A DNA stretch of 31,663 nucleotides from an uncultured Flavobacterium sp. (GCF_937967675.1 NZ_CALBSN010000077.1:1-31663), one strand, 5' to 3'. Positions 7,702 to 17,523 are shown, counted from the stretch's first letter. Notes: a model not told the origin generated them from the letters alone. Translations and numbers: made by a program.

Positions 7702-9846
7702 CTATATTTTTTTTAATAATATTTTTTCTTGTGAAAATTGATATGCCGCATCTAGGAAAGCAATCATTTTTTTCCAATTGGAATTAGGTTCATACGAATT
7801 GAAATAATTTTTAGTTGATACAATAGTTAATTTGTTGCCTTTTACTTCGGCTTTGCTTACAAAGCTTCCTGTTTCGTTTTCCACTTTTACATTTAATTTT
7901 TCTAAACCACTAACAGTAAATCCTTCTGGTATATCTAAATTGATTGTGTATTCAAAAGAACGAGGAAAACTGGTGTAAATATTATTGGTTCTTTCATGTT
8001 CTTTTTCTTCAATATCTATTTGTGAACTAATGAATTTTCCAATATCTAAAATATAATTATTTCCTGCTTTTTTGATGAAATTTGAAGTAATATTGAACTT
8101 TTCTGAGATTACTAATGGCTCGTTAATGCCGAATCTTCCTGTTTTTTCTACTTTTAATTCGTGTTTGTCAACTTTTATGTCGTATTCTTCTTCAATTTCC
8201 TTTTTGAATTTTTCAACCTGATTTTGTTTGAATTTTTCAATTAATGCAGCATATTCTTTTTTGTATTTATCTTTATCTTTTTGCTTTCTAACCATGTCTA
8301 AAACAGGGCTTGTTCCATATTTTTCATAATCTTCATTAATATAATCATAGAAGAAAATTTTACTATTGTGTTCAAATTCTTTATTGTGACCATATAAAGA
8401 AGAAATTTTTGTAGCATTTGCAGTTGAAAAATCAGAAGCTATTGAAAGATTAGTAGTTACTTTTGTAATATTGTCTTTATAAGTTAGCCCAGGAAGTGTT
8501 ATTTCTTCAATATCACTTACTTTTTTGCTTTTCGAAACTTTTAATGCATAAGCTTTTGTGTTTTCTAAAGAACTATCAAATTGATTTGGGATAGAAAAGG
8601 GATCAAAAATTCCAAAAAAGATTGGTTTCTCTGTGTTTACTTTAAGAAGAATTCTTATGTTTTCCTGAATCAATACATCACTTATAGGTCCATTTTCTTT
8701 TCCTGTAGCAACTATAATGTCAAATTCTATTTTTTGTTTTTTAAGAAATTGCATGAAATAATTAATGAATTGTTCCTCTCTTGTAAAGAAAACAGGATCG
8801 TAGCCATAAAGTCCAAAAGGATTCATGATTTTGGCATCATTTATTACAAAAGCTTCAATGTATCTTGTGTAAAATTGATGACGCATAAAGTAATAGACCG
8901 CATTTACTTTTTCTTCGTTTGAATTGAATTTTTTTCCTTTTAAAAAGTCTTCTACATCATTTAAATTTCCTGCAGGAAAAAATTTTGAATCATAATAATT
9001 AAAAATATCTTCTTTAGTAACCGTTTTTTTAATGATATTTTCTTTTTCTGGTAAAAACGCAGCGGCTCTTTGCTCGAATTTCCCCGAACGAGCAAAATAT
9101 ACTTGAAATTTATAACACGGAAGTTCTACTAATGGCAAAAACCATCTTGGAAAATCGTTCTTAGGGATGTCAGTTGCAATAATTTCATATTTACGTTCAC
9201 CACTTTTTTCTAACGGAATTTGTTTTAATTCAGGTCCGTTGTTGTAGGTGTTGAAGTTAACAAAGAAATCATTTTCTGTTTGAAAAGTTAATTTGTAGTT
9301 TAATATAGGATAATTATCGCCAAGTGTTCGCTCTACAGCATCAAATCCAAACTCATAAGTTGAACTAAAGGTTTCGGTACTGTAATTATAGAAATCAATA
9401 ATATCACCAATTTCTAGGTTAGGAACGGCAACTTTTTTTTCCTTATCAACACTCACAGCTTCTTTTTCTGTATTTATGATATTTTCAGTTCCGTTTGGTT
9501 TTATAACTTTTATACCAACAACAGTTTTTATAAGTGCTCCATATCTTGGATTTGATTTTTCAGAATAACTAAATTCTGAAAAGCTGGTTACAGCAGCTTG
9601 ATCATTAAGTTTTACTCTTTTTCTAAAAGCTGCTCTGTAGGTAACATTTTTACCAAATTTATGAAAATCGTAATCTTCATATTTATAAATTACAACTGCG
9701 GATTCATTTTTATACTTATCTGGAATTGTATTTACGTTTTTATAATTATCATTTTTGCCCCAAAAGAAATCTTTAATTTCGTCTTTTGTTTGTGCTTGTG
9801 AAAGACTAACCCAAATAAAGGTTAGTAAAAATAATTTGAATTTCAT
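7702..9846 (-). CDS. DUF3857 protein with a transglutaminase-like domain lacking catalytic residues
   Basis: A 714-residue exported protein with a signal peptide (residues 1-19, SLSQAQ). Residues about 45-260 fit the DUF3857 beta domain that precedes transglutaminase-like domains in Bacteroidota envelope proteins; about 300-430 align in position with the transglutaminase core (EEKVNAVYYFMRHQFYTRYIEAF). Where active members carry GDC, this one reads YDPVFFTREEQFINYF, and no fitting Cys-His-Asp triad is visible. The C-terminal third is a further beta domain (TVSGLEKLNVKVENETGSF). It is probably a non-catalytic structural or binding paralogue of the next gene upstream, whose stop is only 9 bases away. 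Biological role unknown. Confidence 0.72.
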   Translation of the reverse strand: MKFKLFLLTFIWVSLSQAQTKDEIKDFFWGKNDNYKNVNTIPDKYKNESAVVIYKYEDYDFHKFGKNVTYRAAFRKRVKLNDQAAVTSFSEFSYSEKSNPRYGALIKTVVGIKVIKPNGTENIINTEKEAVSVDKEKKVAVPNLEIGDIIDFYNYSTETFSSTYEFGFDAVERTLGDNYPILNYKLTFQTENDFFVNFNTYNNGPELKQIPLEKSGERKYEIIATDIPKNDFPRWFLPLVELPCYKFQVYFARSGKFEQRAAAFLPEKENIIKKTVTKEDIFNYYDSKFFPAGNLNDVEDFLKGKKFNSNEEKVNAVYYFMRHQFYTRYIEAFVINDAKIMNPFGLYGYDPVFFTREEQFINYFMQFLKKQKIEFDIIVATGKENGPISDVLIQENIRILLKVNTEKPIFFGIFDPFSIPNQFDSSLENTKAYALKVSKSKKVSDIEEITLPGLTYKDNITKVTTNLSIASDFSTANATKISSLYGHNKEFEHNSKIFFYDYINEDYEKYGTSPVLDMVRKQKDKDKYKKEYAALIEKFKQNQVEKFKKEIEEEYDIKVDKHELKVEKTGRFGINEPLVISEKFNITSNFIKKAGNNYILDIGKFISSQIDIEEKEHERTNNIYTSFPRSFEYTINLDIPEGFTVSGLEKLNVKVENETGSFVSKAEVKGNKLTIVSTKNYFNSYEPNSNWKKMIAFLDAAYQFSQEKILLKKI

Positions 9847-9855
9847 TTTGGATTT

Positions 9856-11763
9856 TTATTTGGTTAAAACAACTTGCTCTGAATAATTTTTTTGAATTTT
9901 ATCGTAATGATTTTTCCAATCACTAAATTTTGATGACTTTATGATCCCGTTTTTGAATTGAAATTGTTTGGTATAAATTAATGTATTTCCCTTTACTTCA
10001 TATTTCATTAAAATTGAATAATCATCTGTAATTATCGAAATATTTTCAGGCATTTTCGAAACTTTATACCCTTCAGGAATTTGCAAACTAATTGTAATAT
10101 CATCAAATGATTTATAGCTCAATAGAAAATCGGTTTTGCGTTCTTTGAAATCGAAAGAGTTATATTCTTTATTGTAATTTAAATCCACATATATTTCATT
10201 ATCAAACGAAGAAACATGATTGGCAATAGCAACATCATAATCTAAAGTTAGTTTTTGATCTCTGTTTAATAAATCAGAAGTTTTGATATTACTTACCGTA
10301 CAATTTTTATCTTTAGAATTCAAATACCATTTTAATGCATCTTCTTTTTTATCATTTTTTATGGAGTTGTAATTATACAAAAATGAAGCTCTACTTTCAC
10401 CTAGATATTCCATTTTTACTTTTCCTTTTAATGTTTCGTTTTCAATTACATAGTTAATCGTACTTTTTTCTGTGTTTGAAGCAGCTTTTTGTACTGGAAT
10501 TTTAGCTAAAATATACTTATCTCCATCTTCAATTAATACTTCTTTCCCTTGAATTCTCTGTGCGTATTCTCCAAATGAATTGTATTTTTCGGTTCCGTCT
10601 AAGAAGTATTTTTTTCCATCTTTTAATAAAGCGCAAATCATATGATTGTCTACAGATAGAGAAGGGGTGCTGTAATCATAAACAATATGATTAGTTCCAA
10701 TCCAACACAATCTAGCGTCAAATCCAGCTAATTTCAGCATTTGCTTTGTTAGATTGGCCATTCCTTTACAATCGCCATATCTTTTTTGAAAAACATTTTG
10801 AGCATCATCTGGTTTAAATCCTGCAATTCCGTCTTCAAAAGCTATGTATCTGATGTTATCTTGAACCCAATAGTAGATGTTTTTTATTTTTTCATCATCG
10901 TTTTTTGCAGTTGCAGTTAATTCTTTTACTTTTTCGGCGAAAATTGTAGTATCATCTTTCATTGAATCTACAAGTGATTTGTACCATTTATATAAATCGG
11001 AAGTGGTACTAAAAAGTGTTTTCTTTTCGTTTTTAACCGAAAATGATTTTGCTACAAATAAGATGTGCGGATATAAAAAGCTTGGACCGGGGCTATAGTT
11101 TTCTTTTGGATTACCATTTAAATTTTCAATGGTGTATGTATAAATTGTAGTTTCAGCATTTTGTGTTACTACTTTTTTTATAGCAAAACCATCAAAGTTG
11201 AATTCTTTAATTTCTAAATCTAGCCATTTAGGAATTTCAATAATTACCTTTTTTTCAATCACTGGAAATTCATCGCTAAAATAAATACTTGTAAAATATT
11301 TACTGTCTTTGATTTTCTTTTCCATTTGATACTTATAAGTATAGCCCTGAACAGGAAAATCTACTTGCATGAATTTTACTCGAGCATCGTTATAAAATAA
11401 GTCATTACTTTTATAAAATTCATCATTTACATAAAAGTAAGCTTGTTTGTCGGTCTTATATTTTAAAGAAAAATTTTCAATGGTAGATTGGCTATCATAA
11501 AACTCATATTTCTGAATATCCGCTCTGTGATTAATATTCATTAATTGTTCTTTTACGCTGTAATTAACTTCAACAAGATCGTTTGTTTTATTAATGTTAA
11601 AAGTGACTTTCTCAGTACTGCTTAAAATTGCAATATCAAATTTGTCATACTTTTCTCTAATAGATTTTGCTGTTTTTATTTCTTCAGGAGATGGATCTGC
11701 ATTTTTTTGAGCAACAGTCGAAATACAAAAGAAAAGGATAAATAATAATGGAGAAATTTTCAT
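9856..11763 (-). CDS. DUF3857 and transglutaminase-like protein with intact triad
   Basis: A 635-residue exported protein; signal peptide 1-19. An N-terminal DUF3857-like beta domain (about 45-240) is followed by a transglutaminase core: DEKIKNIYYWVQDNIRYIAF, then RYGDCKGMANLTKQMLKLAG with Cys332, then VDNHMICAL with His374 and KYFLDGTEKY with Asp389. The triad is complete, so it could act as a cysteine peptidase or cross-linking enzyme outside the cytoplasm; the substrate is unknown. The C-terminus is a beta domain. It is the first gene of a two- or three-gene leftward operon. A near-consensus -7 box (TATTATTG, 11778-11785, one mismatch) precedes it. Confidence 0.82.
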   Translation of the reverse strand: MKISPLLFILFFCISTVAQKNADPSPEEIKTAKSIREKYDKFDIAILSSTEKVTFNINKTNDLVEVNYSVKEQLMNINHRADIQKYEFYDSQSTIENFSLKYKTDKQAYFYVNDEFYKSNDLFYNDARVKFMQVDFPVQGYTYKYQMEKKIKDSKYFTSIYFSDEFPVIEKKVIIEIPKWLDLEIKEFNFDGFAIKKVVTQNAETTIYTYTIENLNGNPKENYSPGPSFLYPHILFVAKSFSVKNEKKTLFSTTSDLYKWYKSLVDSMKDDTTIFAEKVKELTATAKNDDEKIKNIYYWVQDNIRYIAFEDGIAGFKPDDAQNVFQKRYGDCKGMANLTKQMLKLAGFDARLCWIGTNHIVYDYSTPSLSVDNHMICALLKDGKKYFLDGTEKYNSFGEYAQRIQGKEVLIEDGDKYILAKIPVQKAASNTEKSTINYVIENETLKGKVKMEYLGESRASFLYNYNSIKNDKKEDALKWYLNSKDKNCTVSNIKTSDLLNRDQKLTLDYDVAIANHVSSFDNEIYVDLNYNKEYNSFDFKERKTDFLLSYKSFDDITISLQIPEGYKVSKMPENISIITDDYSILMKYEVKGNTLIYTKQFQFKNGIIKSSKFSDWKNHYDKIQKNYSEQVVLTK

Positions 11764-11811
11764 GTTGAAATAATTTGCAATAATATAAAAAAATAGTTTA
11801 CATATAAAAAT

Positions 11812-11840
11812 AAAAACTGCCTTTAGTAAAGACAGTTTTT
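11812..11840 (-). terminator. terminator of the T9SS surface-protein operon
   Basis: On the minus strand AAAAACTGTCTTTA pairs with TAAAGGCAGTTTTT (one G-U pair); the plus reading has a C-A mismatch. It lies 21 bases after the stop of the surface-protein gene and isolates it from the DUF3857 genes. Confidence 0.85.
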
Positions 11841-11860
11841 AAATTTATCAAAATTGAAGA

Positions 11861-14302
11861 TTATTTTTTTATAAAGTTCTCGGAATATTTATTTCCGTCA
11901 GTAGTTTCAATCAAAAGAATATAAAATCCTTCTGCTAGATCAGTAATCGAAAATCTAGATTCATTAAGTGTAACATTTTTAACTACTTTCCCTAAAGTAG
12001 ATATAATAGATACATTTTTAATTTCTAAATTTTCAATATTTGTTAATGTTATATTGTCTGAACTTGGATTAGGATATAGCATTATTTTTTTGTCTTCGTT
12101 ATTTACTAAACTTAATGGACTAGAACCCTCAATTACAGATAGTGTTTCATTAATATTTGGATTGTTAATTACATCCACAACTCCAGAAGGCCAATTGATA
12201 ACAATTTGAGAAATTGTAGTATGGGTGCCAATTCCAAAATGTGCATTCAAAGAACTCATGTATTTAAAGCCTTCTCCACTTCTGATATCTCTAATTTGTT
12301 TTCCAAAAGGGCCATAAATTTCAACTCTAGCTCCAATTCCATTGCGGTTGCTTTGGATTCCTTGCAATGTAACCTTAACCCAATTATTTCCATTTGGTAT
12401 TGCGTATCTAACGGTAGTTCCGTTTAAGATATCTAAAAAACCATCATTGTTTAAGTCTCCAATTGCACCAACACTAATTGCTGTATAATTTGTAGCTTCA
12501 AAAACATTATTTCCTTTGTTGAACATGATTTTGTTACCACCACCTAATACGTCTACTTTTCCATCATTATCAAAATCGTAAGCCACGTTATCAATGTTAG
12601 TTGAAGTATTAGTGTCCCAACCAGAACCAGTAGTAATATTAGTAAAAGCAGCTGTAGAAGTATCTAAATTATTTCTAAAGAATTTATGTGTACCAGCACT
12701 TGCTGTTATTATTACATCCATGTCGTCATCATTGTCAAAATCGGCTACAGCAGATGACCATGTTTGGATTGGTGTTACATTAATTCCTGCTATTGCTGAA
12801 ATGTCTGTAAATACTCCATTGCCATCGTTTCTGTGTAATTCACATGGTGGACCTGAACATTTTGAAATAAACATGTCTAAATCACCATCATTATCAAAAT
12901 CTGTCCATAAGGATGCATAATTACCGCCACTAGGTGTAATTCCTAATGAGTATGCACCAGAAGTACCCGATTGATAATATCCCATATTACCATTCCCATC
13001 ATTCATATAGTACACATTTGGAGCCACATCATGGCAAGAAAATGCATCAAGATGACCATCATTATTGATGTCAACAAAATTTGTTCTTTGACAGAAAATA
13101 TACTCTGAAGGATTAACATTAGTGTAAGCTGTGCCATTACTATTAGACTTCCAGAAGGTTAAACCACTACCACTACCTAAAACCAAATCATTGTAACCAT
13201 CTCTATTATAATCTCCTGCCGCCATACTCCATGAAGGCATATCACTAGTTCCTGAAATCGGGAAATCGGTAACAGTAAATGTTCCTGCTGTAGCTCCTTG
13301 AAAGTGAATTCTTAAATTGTTAGCGCTAATTCCTACAATGTCATCTTTAAAATCACCATTCATATCAACTACACAAATGTTATAACTGCTGTTAATAGTA
13401 CCAATGGTTTGATTATTGTATGAAACAGGAACTATAATTGGAGATTCTGTTAGAATAAAACTAAATCCATCAGCACTCCATTTATTATCCCATACTATAT
13501 AATACGTTACACCTGCTGTAACTTCAAATGTTTTAACAGAAAGATTTGAATTTGTATTTCCCGAATTACAAGCAATAACGCCAGAATTATCGTCACTAGC
13601 TATACACGTTAAACCAGTTGGGCAATTTCCACTGTAAACACTAAAGTTTGTGTCTTTACAAATATTAATCATTAAATCAGAAGATACGGTTACATTCGCA
13701 TTAATTGTTGGCGTGTATGAGTACCATTTAGACAAGCTAGATGAAGAACAAGAGGTATTGATATTAGTTTGATCTATTGCATTTACAACTGTTGTTCCTG
13801 CTGTAATAGGAGTTGCAGTAGCACATGGATTATATCCTGCTGGGATTTCACTGATTTGAAAATTAAAACCAGCTGTAGACCATCGATTATCCCATACAAT
13901 ATAATAAGTTGTACCTGCTATCGCATTAAAAGTTAGTCGAGACAAATACGAAGAGCCAGAAGAACAAGTAACGTTACCTGAGTCATCATCACCACCAATA
14001 CAAGTTAATGATGCACATGTTCCTGAGTAAATACGTAATCTAGTATCTAAACAAATGTTTTCATTTAAGTCAGATGTTACTGTTACAGTATAGTTTTGTG
14101 ATGGAGTATAGGCATACCATTCAGCTGCGGATGCAGAAGTATTAGTTAAATTGCAACTAATTGCAGGTAGCTCTGTTCCATTGATAGTACCAACTGTATA
14201 GGTTCCTGCATTAGCAATAGGAACCGCTGTAGCACAATTATCTTGAGCAAAACTGGTTACGCTAAATAAGATAAGAAAGAATAAAAAGTAATTTTTTTTC
14301 AT
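11861..14302 (-). CDS. T9SS-secreted surface protein with FG-GAP/VCBS repeats and ASPIC/UnbV domain
   Basis: An 813-residue protein. In order: signal peptide (1-20, SVTSFAQ); two Cys-rich jelly-roll domains of about 130 residues each (both open with NPCATATPI/DNCATAVPI and end with TYYIVWDN), PPC-like; a beta-propeller region with seven Ca-binding loops such as DYNRDGYND, DINNDGHLD, DFDNDGDLD and DLNNDGFLD; an ASPIC/UnbV domain (GIGARVEIYGPFGKQIRDIRSGEG); and a C-terminal T9SS type A sorting domain (MLYPNPSSDNITL to SENFIKK). It is exported by Sec, crosses the outer membrane through T9SS and is probably attached to the cell surface. The ATG at 14302 gives a canonical signal peptide; the frame is open 30 bases further upstream into the preceding gene. 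It lies 20 bases after the cytochrome gene, so the two are an operon. Ligand unknown. Confidence 0.9.
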   Translation of the reverse strand: MKKNYFLFFLILFSVTSFAQDNCATAVPIANAGTYTVGTINGTELPAISCNLTNTSASAAEWYAYTPSQNYTVTVTSDLNENICLDTRLRIYSGTCASLTCIGGDDDSGNVTCSSGSSYLSRLTFNAIAGTTYYIVWDNRWSTAGFNFQISEIPAGYNPCATATPITAGTTVVNAIDQTNINTSCSSSSLSKWYSYTPTINANVTVSSDLMINICKDTNFSVYSGNCPTGLTCIASDDNSGVIACNSGNTNSNLSVKTFEVTAGVTYYIVWDNKWSADGFSFILTESPIIVPVSYNNQTIGTINSSYNICVVDMNGDFKDDIVGISANNLRIHFQGATAGTFTVTDFPISGTSDMPSWSMAAGDYNRDGYNDLVLGSGSGLTFWKSNSNGTAYTNVNPSEYIFCQRTNFVDINNDGHLDAFSCHDVAPNVYYMNDGNGNMGYYQSGTSGAYSLGITPSGGNYASLWTDFDNDGDLDMFISKCSGPPCELHRNDGNGVFTDISAIAGINVTPIQTWSSAVADFDNDDDMDVIITASAGTHKFFRNNLDTSTAAFTNITTGSGWDTNTSTNIDNVAYDFDNDGKVDVLGGGNKIMFNKGNNVFEATNYTAISVGAIGDLNNDGFLDILNGTTVRYAIPNGNNWVKVTLQGIQSNRNGIGARVEIYGPFGKQIRDIRSGEGFKYMSSLNAHFGIGTHTTISQIVINWPSGVVDVINNPNINETLSVIEGSSPLSLVNNEDKKIMLYPNPSSDNITLTNIENLEIKNVSIISTLGKVVKNVTLNESRFSITDLAEGFYILLIETTDGNKYSENFIKK

Positions 14303-14322
14303 ATTTATAAGTTGTGTTTTAA

Positions 14323-15447
14323 TTATCGACAATCATCTAAAGAATTTATCCACTCTTCAATTATAGCAACACCCTCGGTGTGAATCAAAGTTCTTCCATG
14401 AAGAGGCATTCTAAAAGCTTCATTTGTAGTGTTTACTCTGTGAAATAACATAGACTTATCAGTTCTTCTTGGAGTAATTAATTTATCTAATTCAGGATCA
14501 AAATCTTGCATGTCTTGTGTAGGTACGCAAACCCCCATATTCGTCAATCCATTTGAAGAACCTGTATCACTAAATGATAATCGTAATGGTCGATAGTCAC
14601 AATGCCCTTTTTCTTTATGACAATGTGCACAGTTAATATCAAAATAGGATCTCACTCTCGCACTAATAGGCTTTGATGTATCATTATAATCCACAACAGT
14701 ATTTATTTCCGATGGTAAAGTGCTGTTTTCTAAATAACCCTTTTCCATCCAATATGTCAATTGATTTTTAGTTGTAGTTCCATAGTTGTAATTAAAATTT
14801 AAGTTTTGAGGTTTAATTCCTATGGGTGTGTAAACAGTTACTTCTTGATTGTTTATTACTTCTTTTTCTTTATGACAAACAATACATTGAACTTCAGATG
14901 GGACTCTGTAATTTACCGACTTAGTTACATTATTCTCATCAATCCAATTTATATCTTGATAACTTCCAGCTAAATCCAAGTAGGCTTCTGTTTGTTCATC
15001 ATTCCAAACATATTCAGCAAAAATCCAACCAGTAGATTTTTTAATCATGATCCTTGTTTCGATTATTTTCCTTGTATTTGAAGGTAATACGTTGTCATAA
15101 TAAAATGTTTTAATTATTGCAGCACCTTCAGGTAAATTAATTATTTGATCATCTCCTTGATAAGTACCTTGAGTTCCTTTTGGCATCCAAACAAATCTTT
15201 TTTTATGTGCATAATCACTGAAAAGAATACTGGCTGGTTCATAAGGAATAACGTCAAGTGAAGGTATTTGATTTTTCAAATCTCCTTCAAAGAATTTGTA
15301 ATCAGATAGTTTCGGATAAGGAACTTGTGTTAAGTCAACAGTTACGGGTGAAACCGGTGCATAGCTATCATCATTATCTTCTGAACAGGCATAAATAAGG
15401 ATGGAAATACTAATAATAAAAGCGTAAATCGAGTATTTTTTTATCAT
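14323..15447 (-). CDS. diheme cytochrome c-like lipoprotein (SO2930-type)
   Basis: A 374-residue protein. Lipoprotein signal: residues 4-20 hydrophobic, lipobox LIYAC with Cys21, then an acidic SEDNDD stretch that in Bacteroidota fits export to the outer surface. Two heme-binding CxxCH motifs: CIVCH (188-192) and CAHCH (273-277); Met347 in FRMPLHGR is a plausible distal ligand. The long heme-free N-terminal half (KFFEGDLKNQIP, YTPIG region) resembles the SO2930/HNE_0200 family of diheme proteins of unknown function. The ATG at 15447 is used because a consensus promoter sits just upstream; the frame runs on to 15480, inside the promoter box. First gene of an operon with the surface protein. 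Confidence 0.82.
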   Translation of the reverse strand: MIKKYSIYAFIISISILIYACSEDNDDSYAPVSPVTVDLTQVPYPKLSDYKFFEGDLKNQIPSLDVIPYEPASILFSDYAHKKRFVWMPKGTQGTYQGDDQIINLPEGAAIIKTFYYDNVLPSNTRKIIETRIMIKKSTGWIFAEYVWNDEQTEAYLDLAGSYQDINWIDENNVTKSVNYRVPSEVQCIVCHKEKEVINNQEVTVYTPIGIKPQNLNFNYNYGTTTKNQLTYWMEKGYLENSTLPSEINTVVDYNDTSKPISARVRSYFDINCAHCHKEKGHCDYRPLRLSFSDTGSSNGLTNMGVCVPTQDMQDFDPELDKLITPRRTDKSMLFHRVNTTNEAFRMPLHGRTLIHTEGVAIIEEWINSLDDCR

Positions 15448-15477
15448 TAAGTTAAGATTTGTTTGATTTGTTTGAAA

Positions 15478-15505
15478 CAAATATAACTTTTTTTTTAAAA
15501 TACAA
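15478..15505 (-). promoter_or_regulatory. promoter of the cytochrome/surface-protein operon
   Basis: On the minus strand TTG (15503-15505), a 17-base A/T spacer, then TATATTTG (15478-15485). Predicted start about 15471, 24 bases before the ATG. Confidence 0.8.
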
Positions 15506-15525
15506 TTTATTTTGTAAATAAATTT

Positions 15526-16077
15526 TTAAAATAAATTATCAGAAATTACAACATTGTATTTTTTTAAATTATCAATTGCTTTTTTTGATTTGTAATCGAA
15601 ATTAGTTTCAATTTCCTTAATTCTTTTTTTATTTTCAATACGGTTTATGCTATCATAAAATCTACGAACTTCTTCTAAATTGGATAAAATAAGTTTTGGA
15701 ACTTGTACATTTTGACCTTTTTCATCTTTAGCTACCATAGTAAAATAGCTTGAATTACAATGTTTTTTAATTCCAGTTTGAATATGTTCCGATGTTACCC
15801 GAATTCCCACTACTATAGAGGTATTTCCAACATAATTTACAGATGCTTTTAAAGTAACCAATTCGCCAACATCTACCGGATTTAAAAAATCTACCGTATC
15901 TACAGAAGCAGTAACGCAATAGCAACTGGAATACTTTGAAGCACATGCAAATGCTATTTGGTCCATTAATTTAAGTAAATACCCTCCATGAATTTTTCCA
16001 CTAAAATTAGAGTGAGAAGGTAACATCAATTCGCTCAAGGTTATTTTTGATGCCTCAACAGTATTTGCTATAGTCAT
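15526..16077 (-). CDS. acyl-CoA thioesterase, hotdog fold
   Basis: A 183-residue cytosolic protein of the BACH/YciA type, hydrolysing acyl-CoA to free acid and CoA. The hotdog core is at residues 12-130, with Asn24 in SNFSGKIHGG and Asp39 in LLKLMDQIAFACAS, the pair expected for catalysis in this family, and a strand YCVTASVDTVDFLNPVDVGE. The last 50 residues form a charged helical tail. Its start is 2 bases after the rmuC stop, so it is in an operon with rmuC; the functional link between the two is not evident. Chain-length preference cannot be read from sequence. Confidence 0.88.
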   Translation of the reverse strand: MTIANTVEASKITLSELMLPSHSNFSGKIHGGYLLKLMDQIAFACASKYSSCYCVTASVDTVDFLNPVDVGELVTLKASVNYVGNTSIVVGIRVTSEHIQTGIKKHCNSSYFTMVAKDEKGQNVQVPKLILSNLEEVRRFYDSINRIENKKRIKEIETNFDYKSKKAIDNLKKYNVVISDNLF

Positions 16078-16079
16078 AT

Positions 16080-17456
16080 TTATTCGATTTCTTCAGTTGG
16101 TTCAGTATCCACATTGGCTCTTTTTAATACGGCTTCTGGAAGTGCTTTTTTTGCTTTTGCACCCATTTTTTTCAATTTTTCAACGCTAGTAATTAAGTTT
16201 CCTTTGCCGTCAATTAACTTATTCATGGCATTACCATATTCGGCTTTGGCTTCGTCCATTTTCTTTCCAATTTTAATCAAATCAGAAACGAAACCTTCAA
16301 ATTTATCATATAAAGCTCCAGCCTGACGTGCTATTTCAATCGCGTTTTCTTGTTGTTTTTGGTTCGTCCACATGCTGTCAATCGTACGTAAAGTAGCCAA
16401 AAGAGTTGAAGGGGTTACAATCACAATATTCTTCTCGAAAGCTTTGTTATACAGACTAGTATCTTGATTTAATGCCACTGCAAAAGCGGATTCAATAGGA
16501 ATAAAGAGCAACACAAAATCTGGACTTTCCATATGGTACAAATCGTGATAGTTTTTACTACTCAATTGCTCCACATGACGATTTATCGAAATAATATGTT
16601 CTTTTAAATGTTGATTTTTTATATCGGAATCTTCTTCGTTGATGTAACGTTCGTAAGCGATTAATGTTACTTTTGAATCGATAATCATTTTCTTGCCATC
16701 AGGAAGATTGATGATAACATCGGGGAATACACGATTACCGTCTTCCGTAACGTGACTTTGTTGTACAAAATATTCTCTATCTTTCTCTAATCCGGATTTT
16801 TCTAACACGCGTTCTAACACCAATTCACCCCAATTTCCTTGCATTTTGCTGTCACCTTTTAAAGCTTTGGTTAAATTGATGGTTTCCTTACTCATTTGTT
16901 CGTTCATTTCGCGAAGTCCCAAAATTTGTTGGCGTAACGCGGCATGATAATCGATACTTTCTTTATGCGTGTCTTCGACTTTCTTTTCAAAAAGTTGGAT
17001 TTTGTCTTGTAGTGGTGACAAAATATTTTTTAAATTCTCCTTGTTTTGCTCGGTGAATTTTACGGTTTTTTCTTCAAGAATTTTATTAGCTAGATTTTCA
17101 AATTCTTTAGTAAATTTCTCTTGAAGTTGCTCTACTTCTAGCTTTTGTTCTTTGTTACGTTCTAATAAATTATCAAAATCATTTTCTTTTTTAGCCAAAT
17201 GAATCGCTAAACTTTCTTTTTCTTTTTGAAGATTTTCTTTTTCAGATGAAAGCTGGGTGAAGGCTTTTTCAAACTGATTTCTTTCGGTTTGAAATTGGAT
17301 TTTCAATTGTTCGATTTGACCTAGAAGTCCGTTAATTCGTTCTTCTAAACCTGATTTTTCGGATTGTGATTTGGCGGTAAAAAGTAATTTCCCGATGAAC
17401 ATTCCAACGGCGAGCGCTATAATAAAAGTAACTATGATAAGCATGGATTCTGGCAT
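16080..17456 (-). CDS. rmuC: DNA recombination protein RmuC
   Basis: A 458-residue protein. One N-terminal membrane segment (about residues 5-22), then a long coiled coil (about 30-200) rich in Glu, Lys and Gln, then the RmuC domain (about 200-420): KGDSKMQGNWGELVLERVLEKSGLEKDREYF, NRVFPDVIINLPDGKKMIIDSKVTL with the nuclease-like D...D-S-K residues, and FVLLFIPIESAFAVAL. RmuC limits inversions at short inverted repeats; the core is a PD-(D/E)XK-like fold. Length is typical. It lies upstream of, and is probably co-transcribed with, the thioesterase gene, and is divergent from the pseudouridine synthase gene. Confidence 0.95.
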   Translation of the reverse strand: MPESMLIIVTFIIALAVGMFIGKLLFTAKSQSEKSGLEERINGLLGQIEQLKIQFQTERNQFEKAFTQLSSEKENLQKEKESLAIHLAKKENDFDNLLERNKEQKLEVEQLQEKFTKEFENLANKILEEKTVKFTEQNKENLKNILSPLQDKIQLFEKKVEDTHKESIDYHAALRQQILGLREMNEQMSKETINLTKALKGDSKMQGNWGELVLERVLEKSGLEKDREYFVQQSHVTEDGNRVFPDVIINLPDGKKMIIDSKVTLIAYERYINEEDSDIKNQHLKEHIISINRHVEQLSSKNYHDLYHMESPDFVLLFIPIESAFAVALNQDTSLYNKAFEKNIVIVTPSTLLATLRTIDSMWTNQKQQENAIEIARQAGALYDKFEGFVSDLIKIGKKMDEAKAEYGNAMNKLIDGKGNLITSVEKLKKMGAKAKKALPEAVLKRANVDTEPTEEIE

Positions 17457-17491
17457 AAAATAAATTGTAAAATGTAAAAATACGGAATAAA

Positions 17492-17523
17492 TTGATACGT
17501 CAAATTTTAAAAATGTATTTTTG
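17492..17523 (+). promoter_or_regulatory. promoter of the pseudouridine synthase gene
   Basis: TTG (17492-17494), a 21-base spacer, TATTTTTG (17516-17523). It implies a leader of about 9 bases and rules out the TTG at 17521 as a start codon. Confidence 0.65.

Noticed and set aside
8581..8922. Plus-strand open frame of 113 codons opposite the 714-residue DUF3857 gene
   Set aside because: Low-complexity Phe/Tyr/Ile-rich translation without family features or promoter; the opposite frame is a clear signal-peptide protein.
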